A stretch of DNA of 33,990 nt from Polyangiaceae bacterium (GTDB lineage: Bacteria > Myxococcota_A > Polyangia > Polyangiales > Polyangiaceae). Location of the stretch: contig JABFXY010000205.1 in the NCBI GenBank assembly GCA_013361525.1, positions 1-33,990 of the forward strand, written 5' to 3'. This document shows, piece by piece, positions 18,260-26,715 of this stretch (position 1 is its first letter; every line of letters begins with the position of its first letter). The notes under the pieces were generated by a model, which was given only the letters and a program-made list of their open reading frames with translations, searched no databases and was not told where the DNA came from. A program made the translations under genes and the position numbers.

Positions 18260-19681
18260 ATGTCTCCGGCCCAAGCTGCCGAAGGTGGATCAGTGTCCGC
18301 GGAGGATCGCATAAGACTCTTTGGTGTCCCGCTCGGTGAGATCGGGCGCGAAGCGAGTGCATCCTTTCGCCACGCCTGGCCGCTCGTCTTAGGTTACGTC
18401 GGTCACAACCTGCTCGGTGTCGTCGACACCGCGATGGTCGGCCGCCTCGGCGCGACCGAGCTCGCCGGTGTGTCGATCGGCAACGGCCTCTACTTCACGG
18501 CGTCGGTTGCCGCGATGGGTCTGGTCGCCGGCCTCGATCCCATCGTGAGCCAAGCCGTCGGCGCCGGTGAAGGCGCTCGCGTCCGTGCGGCGTTCCGATC
18601 CGGTTTGCGCCTCGCGCTCGCGATCTCGGGTCCCGCGATCCTCGCAATCTGTCTGGTGCCGTTTCTCCTGCCGCTCGTCGGCGTGAGCGACGCCATCACC
18701 GCTATCGCGCGCGATTTTCTCTGGGCCCGCGCACCGGGCGCGCTTCCCTTCATCGTGATGATGGGGATCCGCAGCCTTTTGCAGGCGCGCGCGGTGACCA
18801 AGCCACTGATGTGGGGCTCCGTCCTCGCGAACGTCTTGAACATCGTGCTGAACGTCCTGCTCATCTTCGGCGATGCATCGCTCGAGCGGCTCGGCCTGCC
18901 CGGGATCGGCTTGCCTGCGCTCGGCGTCGTCGGTTCCGGCATCGCGTCGACGGTCGCGACCTGTGGTCAGCTCGCTGTCGTTGCCATCGCCTATCGGCGT
19001 TTGCCGGTGCTCGATGGCGGCGGCGACACCGACGTTCCCATGCGGAAGATCGCGTCGCTCGGTCTACCCATCAGCATGACACTCCTCGCAGAGGTCGGCG
19101 CCTTCACCGTCGCCGGCGTCTTCGCAGGGAGGATCGGGCCCGAGGCCGGCAGCGGTCATCAGGTCGCGATCCAGCTCGCGAGCCTCACCTTCACCGTGAG
19201 CATGGCAATCGCGAACTCCACCAGCGTTCGCGTCGGCCAGGCCGTCGGCAGGCGCGACATGCGCGGCATGCGCGTCTCGGGGTGGGTCGGGTTCGCGATG
19301 TCGACGGTCTACATGACCTTCACGTCGATCGCGTTCTTGGTGTTCGCCGAGCCGCTCGCCCGCGTGATGACCGATCGCGCCGACGTCATCGTCGTCGCCG
19401 TGCCGCTGGTTCACATCGCAGCAGCGTTCCAGCTGTTCGATGGGCTCCAGGTCGTCGGGTCGGGGTCCTTGCGCGGCCTCGGCGATACGAAGAGCGTCCA
19501 GTACGCGAACGTCTTCGGGTATTACGCGATCGGCTTGCCGGTCGCAGGCGTCCTCGCGTTCGGTCTCGACTGGCGAGAGCAGGGCCTCTGGTGGGGCCTT
19601 TGTGCTGGGCTCTGTGTCGTGGCGGTCCTCGTCTTGGGTCGATGGGCGCATCTTTCGCGGCGCACCATCGAGCGGACGTAG
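18260..19681 (+). CDS. MATE-family multidrug/solute exporter
   Basis: Cation-coupled efflux protein of the MATE family, 473 residues with twelve predicted membrane helices in two six-helix halves. The first helix region carries FRHAWPLVLGYVGHNLLGVVDTAMVGRLG, whose VDTAMVGRLG motif is typical of the DinF/NorM families. The second half opens with LGLPISMTLLAEVGAFTVAG, and SGSLRGLGDTKS follows near residue 415. Start ATG 18260 is preferred to the open frame from 18161: GAGG (18250-18253) sits 6 nt upstream, and the earlier ATG lies in the GST terminator. The substrate cannot be told. It is single-standing, closed downstream by a nested palindrome. Confidence 0.93.
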   Translation: MSPAQAAEGGSVSAEDRIRLFGVPLGEIGREASASFRHAWPLVLGYVGHNLLGVVDTAMVGRLGATELAGVSIGNGLYFTASVAAMGLVAGLDPIVSQAVGAGEGARVRAAFRSGLRLALAISGPAILAICLVPFLLPLVGVSDAITAIARDFLWARAPGALPFIVMMGIRSLLQARAVTKPLMWGSVLANVLNIVLNVLLIFGDASLERLGLPGIGLPALGVVGSGIASTVATCGQLAVVAIAYRRLPVLDGGGDTDVPMRKIASLGLPISMTLLAEVGAFTVAGVFAGRIGPEAGSGHQVAIQLASLTFTVSMAIANSTSVRVGQAVGRRDMRGMRVSGWVGFAMSTVYMTFTSIAFLVFAEPLARVMTDRADVIVVAVPLVHIAAAFQLFDGLQVVGSGSLRGLGDTKSVQYANVFGYYAIGLPVAGVLAFGLDWREQGLWWGLCAGLCVVAVLVLGRWAHLSRRTIERT

Positions 19682-19696
19682 CGGTTCGCAACGGCC

Positions 19697-19760
19697 GAGT
19701 CGGGCGGTTTTCTCCGTTGGCGCGAAATCGCGCGAATGACCGCCCGGCTCGCGTCGTTTT
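19697..19760 (+). terminator. Nested palindrome and T-run after the MATE gene
   Basis: The outer arms GAGTCGGGCGGT (19697-19708) and ACCGCCCGGCTC (19739-19750) pair over 12 bp with one wobble. Between them lies a second perfect palindrome, GCGCGAAATCGCGC (19720-19733). TTTT follows at 19757-19760. This could be an intrinsic terminator for the MATE gene. The double structure and its position 33 bp before the ggt start also allow a regulatory role. Confidence 0.55.
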
Positions 19761-19792
19761 AGTTGCGGCCCGCCTTGTGTCATAACGTCGGG

Positions 19793-21640
19793 ATGAGAGG
19801 CCGCGCACGGCCAGTCGTGTTCGCGATCGCGTTTGCGGTCGCATGCTCCGATCCGGCAACCGCGCCGCTGAAGGCGCCTGCTCCCAGCGCGTCCGCGATC
19901 GCGCAGGCGGCTGCAGCGAGCGCGGATGCGCCTGCGACATCGAGCGCGATCGCCGCGACGCCGGAGGCCGAGCCGGAGCCGCCGCCAATCGCCGCGCCGA
20001 GCCCGCCGATCCAGCTCGCGACGGGCGGCAAAGATGCGGTGCACTCGCAGGCGGGGATGGTCACGAGCGTCGAGGCGAACGCCACCCGCGCGGGCATCAA
20101 GGTCCTCGAAGAAGGCGGGAACGCGATCGATGCCGCCGTCGCCGTCGGCTACGCGCTCGCGGTCACGCACCCGAGCGCGGGCAACATCGGCGGCGGCGGC
20201 TTCATGATCGTTCGCCTCGCGAGCGGCGAGAGCTACGCGATCGATTTTCGCGAAGCGGCCCCCGCTGCCGCGACGACCGAGAAGGTGCTCGCGGAGGTCA
20301 AAGCAGGTGCTTTCGGATACGCATCCGTCGCCGTGCCTGGGACAGTCGCGGGGCTCAACCTCGCGCGTGAGCGCTTCGGCAAGAAGAAGCTCGCCGAGGA
20401 TATCGCGCCCGCGATCAAGCTCGCGAAGGACGGGCACAAGCTTTCACCACGCGCGGCGCTCAGCCTCAAAGCCCAGTGGGACAAGCTGAAGCACGACCCC
20501 GAAGCGCGAAAAATCTGGGGCAAAAAGAAGGACGCGTTCAAAGAAGGCGATCGCGTCGTCCAGAAGGATCTCGCGCGCACGCTGCAAGCCATCGCCGAGC
20601 ACGGCGACGCCGGATTCTACGAAGGTCCCGTCGCCGAGAAGATCGAAGCGGCGATGAAGAAGAACGGCGGCGATGTCACGAAGGCCGACCTCGCCGCGTA
20701 CAAGGCGAAGATCCGCGAGCCGCTCACGGTCCAATACCGAGGGTTCACGGTCGAAACGATGCCGCCGCCTTCGATGGGCGGCATTGCCGTCGCGCAGATG
20801 TTGGTGCAGCTCGAACGTGTCGACTCACACACCGAGTCGACGGAGTCCGCGCACGGCCTGCATCTCTTCGTCGAAGCGGCGAAGCGGGCATATGTGGATC
20901 GCCGCCTCGTCGGCGCAGATCCGGACTTCTACGGCGACAAGGTTCCGCCGAACTTCGTGAGCCGGCTCCTCTCCGGCAAATACATCGTCGGGCGAAAGCC
21001 CGCGATCGACCCGCAGAAGGCGACGCTCGTCTCGACGCTCGCCGCGTCCGGCGCCAAAGAGTCGCCCGAGACGACGCACTACTCCGTCGTCGACAAAGAC
21101 GGCAACGCCGTCTCGTGCACGGTGACCCTCTCCGCGAGCTTCGGCGCGAAGATCGTCCCGGCCGGGACCGGCGTCCTCTTCTCGAACGCGCTCGGTGCCT
21201 TCTCTCCGAGCGGGGTCAACGAGGCCGCCGCCGGAAAGCGCATGGCGAGCTCGATGAGCCCGACCATCGTGAGCCGGGACGGCAAGGTCGAGATCGTCAT
21301 CGGCTCACCCGGCGGCGACACGATCCCCAACACCGTCACGCAGGTGTTGCGCAGTCTCATCGACGATCGATTGACCGTCGACAAAGCCGTCAAGCGCGGC
21401 CGCATCCACCATCAGCTGGAGCCCGACGCGATTCGAACGGAGATCGGGCGCGACATCCCCGAGAACGTGAAGAAGGCGCTCACGTCGATGGGTCACACGA
21501 TCACGCCGTCGATCATTCCGCTCGGCGACGTCAAAGCGATCGTTCGAGATCCGACGACCGGCGAGTCTTGGGCCTATGCCGACACGCGCGAAGGTGGCCT
21601 CGCGATGGCGGAGACGAAGGGCAAGCCGAAGAAGAAGTAG
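19793..21640 (+). CDS. ggt: Gamma-glutamyltransferase (glutathione hydrolase), exported
   Basis: Ntn-hydrolase that cleaves gamma-glutamyl bonds, for instance in glutathione, in the periplasm; 615 residues. The signal peptide ends in a possible lipobox AVAC (Cys18), then an Ala/Pro-rich linker of about 55 residues. The large subunit contains SVEANATRAGIKVLEEGGNAIDAAVAV and GNIGGGGFMIV. The autocleavage site is ETTHYSVVD with nucleophile T427, leaving a small subunit of about 189 residues. The substrate-binding segment GSPGGDTIPNTV is near 504. Start ATG 19793 (MRGRARP) places the signal peptide correctly; an earlier in-frame codon at 19763 would add ten residues before it. The mature chain ends in a Lys-rich tail. 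It is convergent with a Cys-rich lipoprotein gene. Confidence 0.94.
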   Translation: MRGRARPVVFAIAFAVACSDPATAPLKAPAPSASAIAQAAAASADAPATSSAIAATPEAEPEPPPIAAPSPPIQLATGGKDAVHSQAGMVTSVEANATRAGIKVLEEGGNAIDAAVAVGYALAVTHPSAGNIGGGGFMIVRLASGESYAIDFREAAPAAATTEKVLAEVKAGAFGYASVAVPGTVAGLNLARERFGKKKLAEDIAPAIKLAKDGHKLSPRAALSLKAQWDKLKHDPEARKIWGKKKDAFKEGDRVVQKDLARTLQAIAEHGDAGFYEGPVAEKIEAAMKKNGGDVTKADLAAYKAKIREPLTVQYRGFTVETMPPPSMGGIAVAQMLVQLERVDSHTESTESAHGLHLFVEAAKRAYVDRRLVGADPDFYGDKVPPNFVSRLLSGKYIVGRKPAIDPQKATLVSTLAASGAKESPETTHYSVVDKDGNAVSCTVTLSASFGAKIVPAGTGVLFSNALGAFSPSGVNEAAAGKRMASSMSPTIVSRDGKVEIVIGSPGGDTIPNTVTQVLRSLIDDRLTVDKAVKRGRIHHQLEPDAIRTEIGRDIPENVKKALTSMGHTITPSIIPLGDVKAIVRDPTTGESWAYADTREGGLAMAETKGKPKKK

Positions 21641-21661
21641 CCGCGGGCACGTGATCGCTGC

Positions 21662-22492
21662 TCACATCTCGCAACGGCCCACGAATTCGCCGTTTTCGAC
21701 CCGGACCACGCACGCGAGGTCGGCGGCTCCGTCGCAGAAGACGAACTCGCTGTCGCAGAGATCGCCGACGGCATGGACCAGGGACCCTCCGCGGCAGAAG
21801 TTGCCGTCGAGGAAGCCGCCGCACACCAGTTCGCTCGGGCACGGGTGATCGGCGTCGCACGGCATCTCGCATTGCGCGTCGCTCAGGGTCGTGGGTGGAC
21901 CGATGAACGTCCCGATGCACGCGTATCCGGGAGTGCACGCGACGCGCGCGCAGGGCTGGTTCCCGATGGCGCGCGCGAGCGGGAAGCAGGCTCCGCCGTG
22001 ATCGCCTGCGAGCATGCAGGCCTCGCCGTCGGGGCAGCCGCCGTCGCTGCAGGGATCGCACGCGGCTCGGCAGAAGCCCATCCACGCACCCTCGACGACG
22101 TTCTGCCGCATCGGGAACGGGCCGCCGCGCGTGCAGACGTAGCCCTCGGCGCAGGTGTACTCGGGCTGGGGATCGGGCTGCACGAGGCAACCGGTGCCGG
22201 ACTCGAGCGTGCCCCCGCTCACGCTCGGTGGCGCGCCACAGCGTCCGGCCTGGTCGACGCACGTTCCGCTCAGGCGATCGCAGAGGGTGCCGTCGGCGCA
22301 GTCGGATGGGGCGAGACATCCGATCTCTTCGACACAGACGTTGCCGCCCTGGGCGGAGCTGCCACCCTGCGACCCCCCGCCGCCGCTACCTCCACTGCCG
22401 CCGGAGGGGCCATCCGTGCGCGCGTCGTCGCCGCACGCGGCGAGCGAGCCGAACATTGCCATCGTCGTCGTGAAGAAGAACGCGCATCGCAT
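21662..22492 (-). CDS. Cys-rich surface lipoprotein, unknown function
   Basis: Exported lipoprotein of 276 residues: signal peptide with lipobox SLAAC (Cys20), then a Gly/Ser linker (about 25-50) typical of myxobacterial surface lipoproteins. The rest holds roughly 28 cysteines in EGF/notch-like spacings (for example CAEGYVCTRGG, CDPCSDGGCPDGEACM, CDADHPCPSELVCGG). It probably forms a disulfide-knotted extracellular domain. No enzyme motif was recognised. ATG 22492 is chosen over the frame's open start at 22528 because it begins directly at the signal peptide. It is divergent from purB. Confidence 0.78.
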   Translation of the reverse strand: MRCAFFFTTTMAMFGSLAACGDDARTDGPSGGSGGSGGGGSQGGSSAQGGNVCVEEIGCLAPSDCADGTLCDRLSGTCVDQAGRCGAPPSVSGGTLESGTGCLVQPDPQPEYTCAEGYVCTRGGPFPMRQNVVEGAWMGFCRAACDPCSDGGCPDGEACMLAGDHGGACFPLARAIGNQPCARVACTPGYACIGTFIGPPTTLSDAQCEMPCDADHPCPSELVCGGFLDGNFCRGGSLVHAVGDLCDSEFVFCDGAADLACVVRVENGEFVGRCEM

Positions 22493-22550
22493 GGTGGCTC
22501 GACCGTAGATTGCTTCGGGGAGCTGCAAAAGAACGCTGCCCGGTCCTGGA

Positions 22551-22596
22551 CGAACGCGGGTTCAGACGACTTTTCCTGTGCGTTGGAGAACGTTCT
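22551..22596. promoter_or_regulatory. Paired GAAC/GTTC palindromes between the lipoprotein gene and purB
   Basis: CGAACGCGGGTTCA (22551-22564) has GAAC and GTTC arms around four bases. Twenty-two bases downstream AGAACGTTCT (22587-22596) is a perfect 10-bp palindrome of the same words without a spacer. They sit in the 197-bp divergent gap, about 95-140 bp before the purB start. Two sites made of the same half-words suggest a dimeric regulator. The first resembles Gram-positive SOS boxes, but neither neighbour is a typical SOS gene. Confidence 0.35.
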
Positions 22597-22689
22597 GTGA
22601 AACGCCCGAATCACCGCCTCGAGAGCATGTGTAGCCCTTGATCGTTGCTCCTTGATTCGCTTCCCTCGCCGGGCGAATCCTCGCGGCGA

Positions 22690-23991
22690 ATGATCCCTCG
22701 TTACACGCCGTCCGACTTCTCCGAGCTCTGGTCTTCTCGCACCCGTTACGCAGCCTGGCTCGAGGTCGAGCTCGCCGCGTGTGAGGCGATGGAACGCGCA
22801 GGCCTCGTCCCGAACGGGACCGCGCTGGCGATCCGTTCGCGCGACATCAAGCTCGATCCCGAGCGCATCGAGACGATCGAGCAGACGACGAAACACGACG
22901 TCATCGCGTTCCTCACGCACGTCGAGGAGCTCGCGGGTGAGCCGGCGAGATTCCTCCACATGGGAATGACGTCGAGCGACGTGCTCGACTCGAGCTTCGC
23001 GCTGCTGCTCGTGCGCGCGACCGACCGCATCTCGGTCCGACTCGACCGCTACATTGCCGCGCTCGAAACGCGCGTCCGTGAGCATCGCCACACGCCGATG
23101 ATCGGTCGTAGCCACGGCATCCACGCGGAGCCGGTCACCTTCGGCGTCGTTCTCGCGGGGCACCTCGCCGAGGCGAAGCGCGGCCGCGCGCGCTTGTTCG
23201 CCGCGCGGCAGGAGATCGCCGTCGGGAAGATCGCGGGCGCCGTCGGCACCTACGCGCACCTGAGCCCCGCCATCGAGGCCGACGCTCTGGGCCAGCTCGG
23301 TCTCCGCCCCGAAACGGTCAGCACCCAGGTCGTCGCGCGCGATCGGCATGCCGCGTACTTCGCGGCGCTCGGGCTCCTCGCCGCAGGCATCGAACGGCTC
23401 GCGACGAACGTTCGGCACTGGCAGCGCAACGAGGTCGGTGAAGCGGAGGAGAAGTTCACCGCAGGGCAGAAGGGCTCGAGCGCGATGCCGCACAAGCGCA
23501 ACCCGATCGCGAGCGAGAACCTCTGCGGCCTGGCGCGCGTGGTGCGTGCCGCGATCACGCCCGCGCTGGAGAACGTCGCGCTCTGGCACGAGCGCGACAT
23601 CTCTCACTCGTCGGTGGAGCGCATGATCGCGCCGGACGCGACCGCCACGATCGCCTTCATGTTGGACCGCGCCGCGAGCCTCGTCGAAGGCCTCGTCGTG
23701 TATCCCGAGGCGATGAAGCGCAACCTCGATCGAACCGGCGAGCTCTTCTTCAGCGAAGCCGTGATGCTCGAGATGGTGAAGAAGGGCCGGCCGAGGCAAC
23801 GCGCCTACGAGCTCGTCCAAAAGAGCGCGATGCGAGCTTTTCACGGCGACGGACGTTTCCGCGACAACCTCCGATCGGACGCCGATGTCCTCGCGATCCT
23901 GAAGCCCGAGGAGATCGACGCGTGCTTCGACATGAAGCACGCGCTTCGGCACGTCGACGCGATCGTCGATCGCGCGCTGGTGGAGCCGTGA
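22690..23991 (+). CDS. purB: Adenylosuccinate lyase
   Basis: Purine-pathway lyase acting twice: SAICAR to AICAR plus fumarate, and adenylosuccinate to AMP plus fumarate. The 433-residue length matches bacterial PurB. Superfamily signatures are the flexible catalytic loop GSSAMPHKRNP (262-272), HMGMTSSDVLDS near residue 95, and GRSHGIHAEP near 140, where the general-acid His is expected. The ATG at 22690 (MIPRYTPSDFSELW) matches the usual family N-terminus; the frame is open from 22645 but that extension lacks conservation. The stop overlaps the start of a DUF885 gene as GTGA. Confidence 0.96.
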   Translation: MIPRYTPSDFSELWSSRTRYAAWLEVELAACEAMERAGLVPNGTALAIRSRDIKLDPERIETIEQTTKHDVIAFLTHVEELAGEPARFLHMGMTSSDVLDSSFALLLVRATDRISVRLDRYIAALETRVREHRHTPMIGRSHGIHAEPVTFGVVLAGHLAEAKRGRARLFAARQEIAVGKIAGAVGTYAHLSPAIEADALGQLGLRPETVSTQVVARDRHAAYFAALGLLAAGIERLATNVRHWQRNEVGEAEEKFTAGQKGSSAMPHKRNPIASENLCGLARVVRAAITPALENVALWHERDISHSSVERMIAPDATATIAFMLDRAASLVEGLVVYPEAMKRNLDRTGELFFSEAVMLEMVKKGRPRQRAYELVQKSAMRAFHGDGRFRDNLRSDADVLAILKPEEIDACFDMKHALRHVDAIVDRALVEP

Positions 23992-25685
23992 AGGTCTCAC
24001 TTCGCTCGCAGGTCGTGGCGCTCCTCGCGGCTTCGATGTTGGGTGTGACCGGGTGTCCGTCGCAGGGGCCTCGAGAATCCCGCTCGCCTTCGAAGAGCGA
24101 CCCGCAGACCCGCTTCGATCAGCTCCTCGATGCCTACATCGACGATTCGCCGGCCGAGTGCCGCGCGCTCGGGCTTCACGATCGCTGCGACGGTCGCGTC
24201 GCGGACTACTCCGAGGCCGGCATCAACAAGCGCGTCGCGTTTCTGAAGGCTGCGGACCAAGAGCTCGCGGCGATGGGATCTCCGAGCGACGACGAAGATC
24301 GACGCCTCGATCGAAAGCTCCTGTCGCTGTCGGTTCGGCAAGAGCTCTTCCGCCTGGTGGACCTGGAGCTGTGGCGCCGCCGGCCGCAGTTCTACGACGA
24401 GCTGTTCGCGCTCGATCCGTATCTGCTTCGTGACTACGCCCCGCTCGATGTTCGCGCCGCCGCGCTGTTGAAGCACGTCGAGGCTGCGCTCGTGCAGATA
24501 CCGCACATCCGCGTAAACCTGCGCGGTCCGATGCCGCGCGCCTTCGTCGAGACGGACATCGGCATCTACGAAGGGTACCGAGACTACTTGCGTGGCGACG
24601 TCGTGAAGGTCCTCGACAAGGTCTCGGACGCTCAGCTTCGCGAAAAGGCCCTCACCGCCGTGCGCAAACTCTCCGACGAGGCCGATGCGCTCGCGCGCCA
24701 CCTGAAAGAGGTGGAGCTGCCGCGCGCAGACGACAGTCACGTCCTCGGCGTCGATCGTTTCAAGAAGCTCCTCCAGGTTCAGGAAGCGCTCGACGTCGAT
24801 CTGGCGACGTTCGAAGCGCAGGCGGAGGAAGATCTGCAGCGCAACAAGAAGGCTTTCGAAGCGCTCGTCGCGAAGGGCGTCACGCCTTCACGGCCCGAAG
24901 GAAAGAAGCTCCTCGACGTCGCGCGCAAGCTCACCGCGGACTCGCGCGCCTTCATCCTCTCGAAGGATCTCGTGACGATCCCCGAGGAGGGGAAGTTCGT
25001 CGTCGAAGAGACGCCCCCGTTCATGCAGTGGAACAGCGCGTTCTTGAACGGTCCCGGTCCGTTCGATCGCCCCGAGCTCACCGCGTACTACTACATCACG
25101 CTGCCCGACCCCTCGTGGGACAAGAAGAAGCAGGAGGAGTACGTGATGCCGTTCGGGACACTGCTCGCGACGAGCGTCCACGAGGTGTTTCCCGGCCACT
25201 ACCTGCAAGGTCTCTGGGCTCGGCGCGCACCGACGCGCGCGCAACGCATGCTCGGCAGCTACTCCTTCATCGAAGGCTGGGCGCACTACACCGAGCAGCT
25301 CATGATCGAAGAGGGCTTCGGCGCGGAGGATCCGCAGAACGCGCTCGGACAGCTCGGCGACGCACTCCTGCGCAACTGCCGGTTCGTCGTCTCGATCGGT
25401 CTGCACACGAAGGGCATGTCGCTCGCCGAGGCGGAGCGCCGCTTCGCCGAGGACTGCAAACAAGACGCAGCGACCGCGCGACAGCAGGCCTTCCGCGGCA
25501 CCTTCGACCCCGGCTACTTCGCGTACACGCTCGGCAAGGTTCAGATCCTGCAGCTACGCGAAGAAGCGAAGAAGAAGCTCGGACCGAAGTTCGATCTCAA
25601 GAAATTCCACGACGCCGTCCTCAGCCACGGCAGCCCGCCGATCCCCACCATCCACGACCGCGTCCTGGACGACCTCGCGCGTTAG
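23988..25685 (+). CDS. DUF885-family metallohydrolase-like lipoprotein
   Basis: Exported DUF885 protein, 565 residues from GTG 23988. The signal peptide ends in lipobox GVTGC (Cys23). The family's zinc-site signature HEVFPGHYLQG is at residues 398-408, an HExxPGH form, and the second site EGWAHYTEQLM begins at E429. These correspond to the metal ligands and catalytic Glu of M32/M3-like metallopeptidase folds, so a peptidase or related amide hydrolase acting in the periplasm is likely but unproven. GTGA overlap with purB implies translational coupling despite unrelated roles. GGAG lies just 2 nt before the GTG, an unusually tight spacing. Confidence 0.87.
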   Translation: MKVSLRSQVVALLAASMLGVTGCPSQGPRESRSPSKSDPQTRFDQLLDAYIDDSPAECRALGLHDRCDGRVADYSEAGINKRVAFLKAADQELAAMGSPSDDEDRRLDRKLLSLSVRQELFRLVDLELWRRRPQFYDELFALDPYLLRDYAPLDVRAAALLKHVEAALVQIPHIRVNLRGPMPRAFVETDIGIYEGYRDYLRGDVVKVLDKVSDAQLREKALTAVRKLSDEADALARHLKEVELPRADDSHVLGVDRFKKLLQVQEALDVDLATFEAQAEEDLQRNKKAFEALVAKGVTPSRPEGKKLLDVARKLTADSRAFILSKDLVTIPEEGKFVVEETPPFMQWNSAFLNGPGPFDRPELTAYYYITLPDPSWDKKKQEEYVMPFGTLLATSVHEVFPGHYLQGLWARRAPTRAQRMLGSYSFIEGWAHYTEQLMIEEGFGAEDPQNALGQLGDALLRNCRFVVSIGLHTKGMSLAEAERRFAEDCKQDAATARQQAFRGTFDPGYFAYTLGKVQILQLREEAKKKLGPKFDLKKFHDAVLSHGSPPIPTIHDRVLDDLAR

Positions 25686-25703
25686 CCGCTCTGGCCGAGG
25701 CAG

Positions 25704-25796
25704 ACCGCAAAGGCACGAAGGGCAGAAAAGGGCGCGAAAGAAGAGTTCGAACAACTCTTCTTCGCGCCCTCAATCTTCGCTTTGCGTCTTCGCGGT
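25704..25796. repeat. 93-bp imperfect palindrome, bidirectional terminator or interspersed element
   Basis: The core arms AGGGCGCGAAAGAAGAGTT (25729-25747) and its complement (25753-25770) pair with one bulged A around the loop CGAAC. The symmetry continues outward with substitutions to ACCGC (25704-25708) and GCGGT (25792-25796). It lies between two convergent genes, starting 18 bp after the DUF885 stop and ending 19 bp before the other stop, so it can terminate both. Similar A/G-rich 'CGCAAAGG...CGAAG' palindromes are scattered between genes in many bacterial genomes. That this is a dispersed element is inference. Confidence 0.7.
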
Positions 25797-25815
25797 TCTA
25801 CTTCGGACGCCGCAC

Positions 25816-26715
25816 TCAGGTGCGCGGGCGACGGCGGCGGCGCATGAAGGCGAGGCCGACGGTCGCAGCGCCGAGGCCCATCATGCCGATCGTGTAGTCG
25901 GCGGATCGGGGCGGCGCCATGGCGCAGTCCGCGGTGCAGCCGGCTTCTGCGGTGCAGCTGTTGCCGTCGCAGCTCGCGTCGGCGTAACCCGTCACCTCGA
26001 TGTCGAATGCGTCTTGGATGGCCGCGGCGCAAGCGTCGAGATCATCCGTGTTGACCCACTGGCCATCGCAGAAGATCGCGCCTTCCGGCTCTTGGCAGGC
26101 CGCCTCGCAGCCGCCTTGCAGCTCGGCTTCGCAGTCGACGTAGCCTTCCGCCTGGCAGGAGATCTGGCACTCGGCGTTCGCCTCGGCGTGGCACTCGCCC
26201 GAGCAGCTCGCCTGGCACTGCGCCTCGCACTCCGGCGCTTCGATGTCGCAGCTCGCCCCGCACTCGGCGTTACAACCCGCTTCGCACGACGCTCGGCACT
26301 GCGCCGAGTTGCTGTCGCCCGAACACTGCGCGTCGCAGTCGGCGTAGCAGTTTCCTTCACAGTAAGCTTCGCAGTCGAACTCACCGCCTTCGCATTCGGC
26401 CGTGCAGCCGCCTTCACACTCGGCCGTGCAGCCGACGTCGATGTCGACGTTGCACTCGCCTTCACAGCCGACGTAGAGCTCGGCCGAACACTCGACCTGG
26501 AACGCCACCGGCTCGCAGTTGACCTCGCATCCCCCCTCGACAACGACCTCACATTCGACGTCCCCACCCGGATCGAAGAAGAAGTCGCCGCACGCGTCGA
26601 GATCGCCGGCGTGTGCTTGTTGGGTAGCGACGAGCATCGCGCCGAGTCCGAACGTCGCAGCGAGCAAGCCGCGCATCAGGTTGCGCGAACAGAAGCCAAA
26701 CCGAACCATTTTCAT
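25816..26715 (-). CDS. Cys-rich repeat surface protein with C-terminal membrane/Arg anchor
   Basis: Exported protein of 299 residues: signal peptide ending AHA-GD near residue 36, then about 36 cysteines arranged in degenerate repeats of the form C-x-A-x-C-x-x-x-C (for example CTAECEGGCTAECEGG, CEAQCQASCSGECHAEAN). The body is very acidic. The C-terminus holds a short hydrophobic segment YTIGMMGLGAATVGLAFM followed by RRRRRPRT, the layout of a sorting signal like MYXO-CTERM but without its usual Cys motif. Function is unknown; a disulfide-rich, possibly metal-binding, surface or appendage role is a guess. AAGGAG (26730-26725) lies 9 nt before ATG 26715. Confidence 0.82.
   Translation of the reverse strand: MKMVRFGFCSRNLMRGLLAATFGLGAMLVATQQAHAGDLDACGDFFFDPGGDVECEVVVEGGCEVNCEPVAFQVECSAELYVGCEGECNVDIDVGCTAECEGGCTAECEGGEFDCEAYCEGNCYADCDAQCSGDSNSAQCRASCEAGCNAECGASCDIEAPECEAQCQASCSGECHAEANAECQISCQAEGYVDCEAELQGGCEAACQEPEGAIFCDGQWVNTDDLDACAAAIQDAFDIEVTGYADASCDGNSCTAEAGCTADCAMAPPRSADYTIGMMGLGAATVGLAFMRRRRRPRT

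Noticed and set aside
22270..24000. Minus-strand open frame of 576 codons opposite purB
   Set aside because: Antisense of a housekeeping gene; no motif, Arg/Asp/Val-rich.
26100..26470. Repetitive DNA inside the Cys-rich gene as a CRISPR or tandem repeat array
   Set aside because: The periodicity is short, degenerate and in frame with Cys/Ala/Glu codons; there are no constant repeats with unique spacers.
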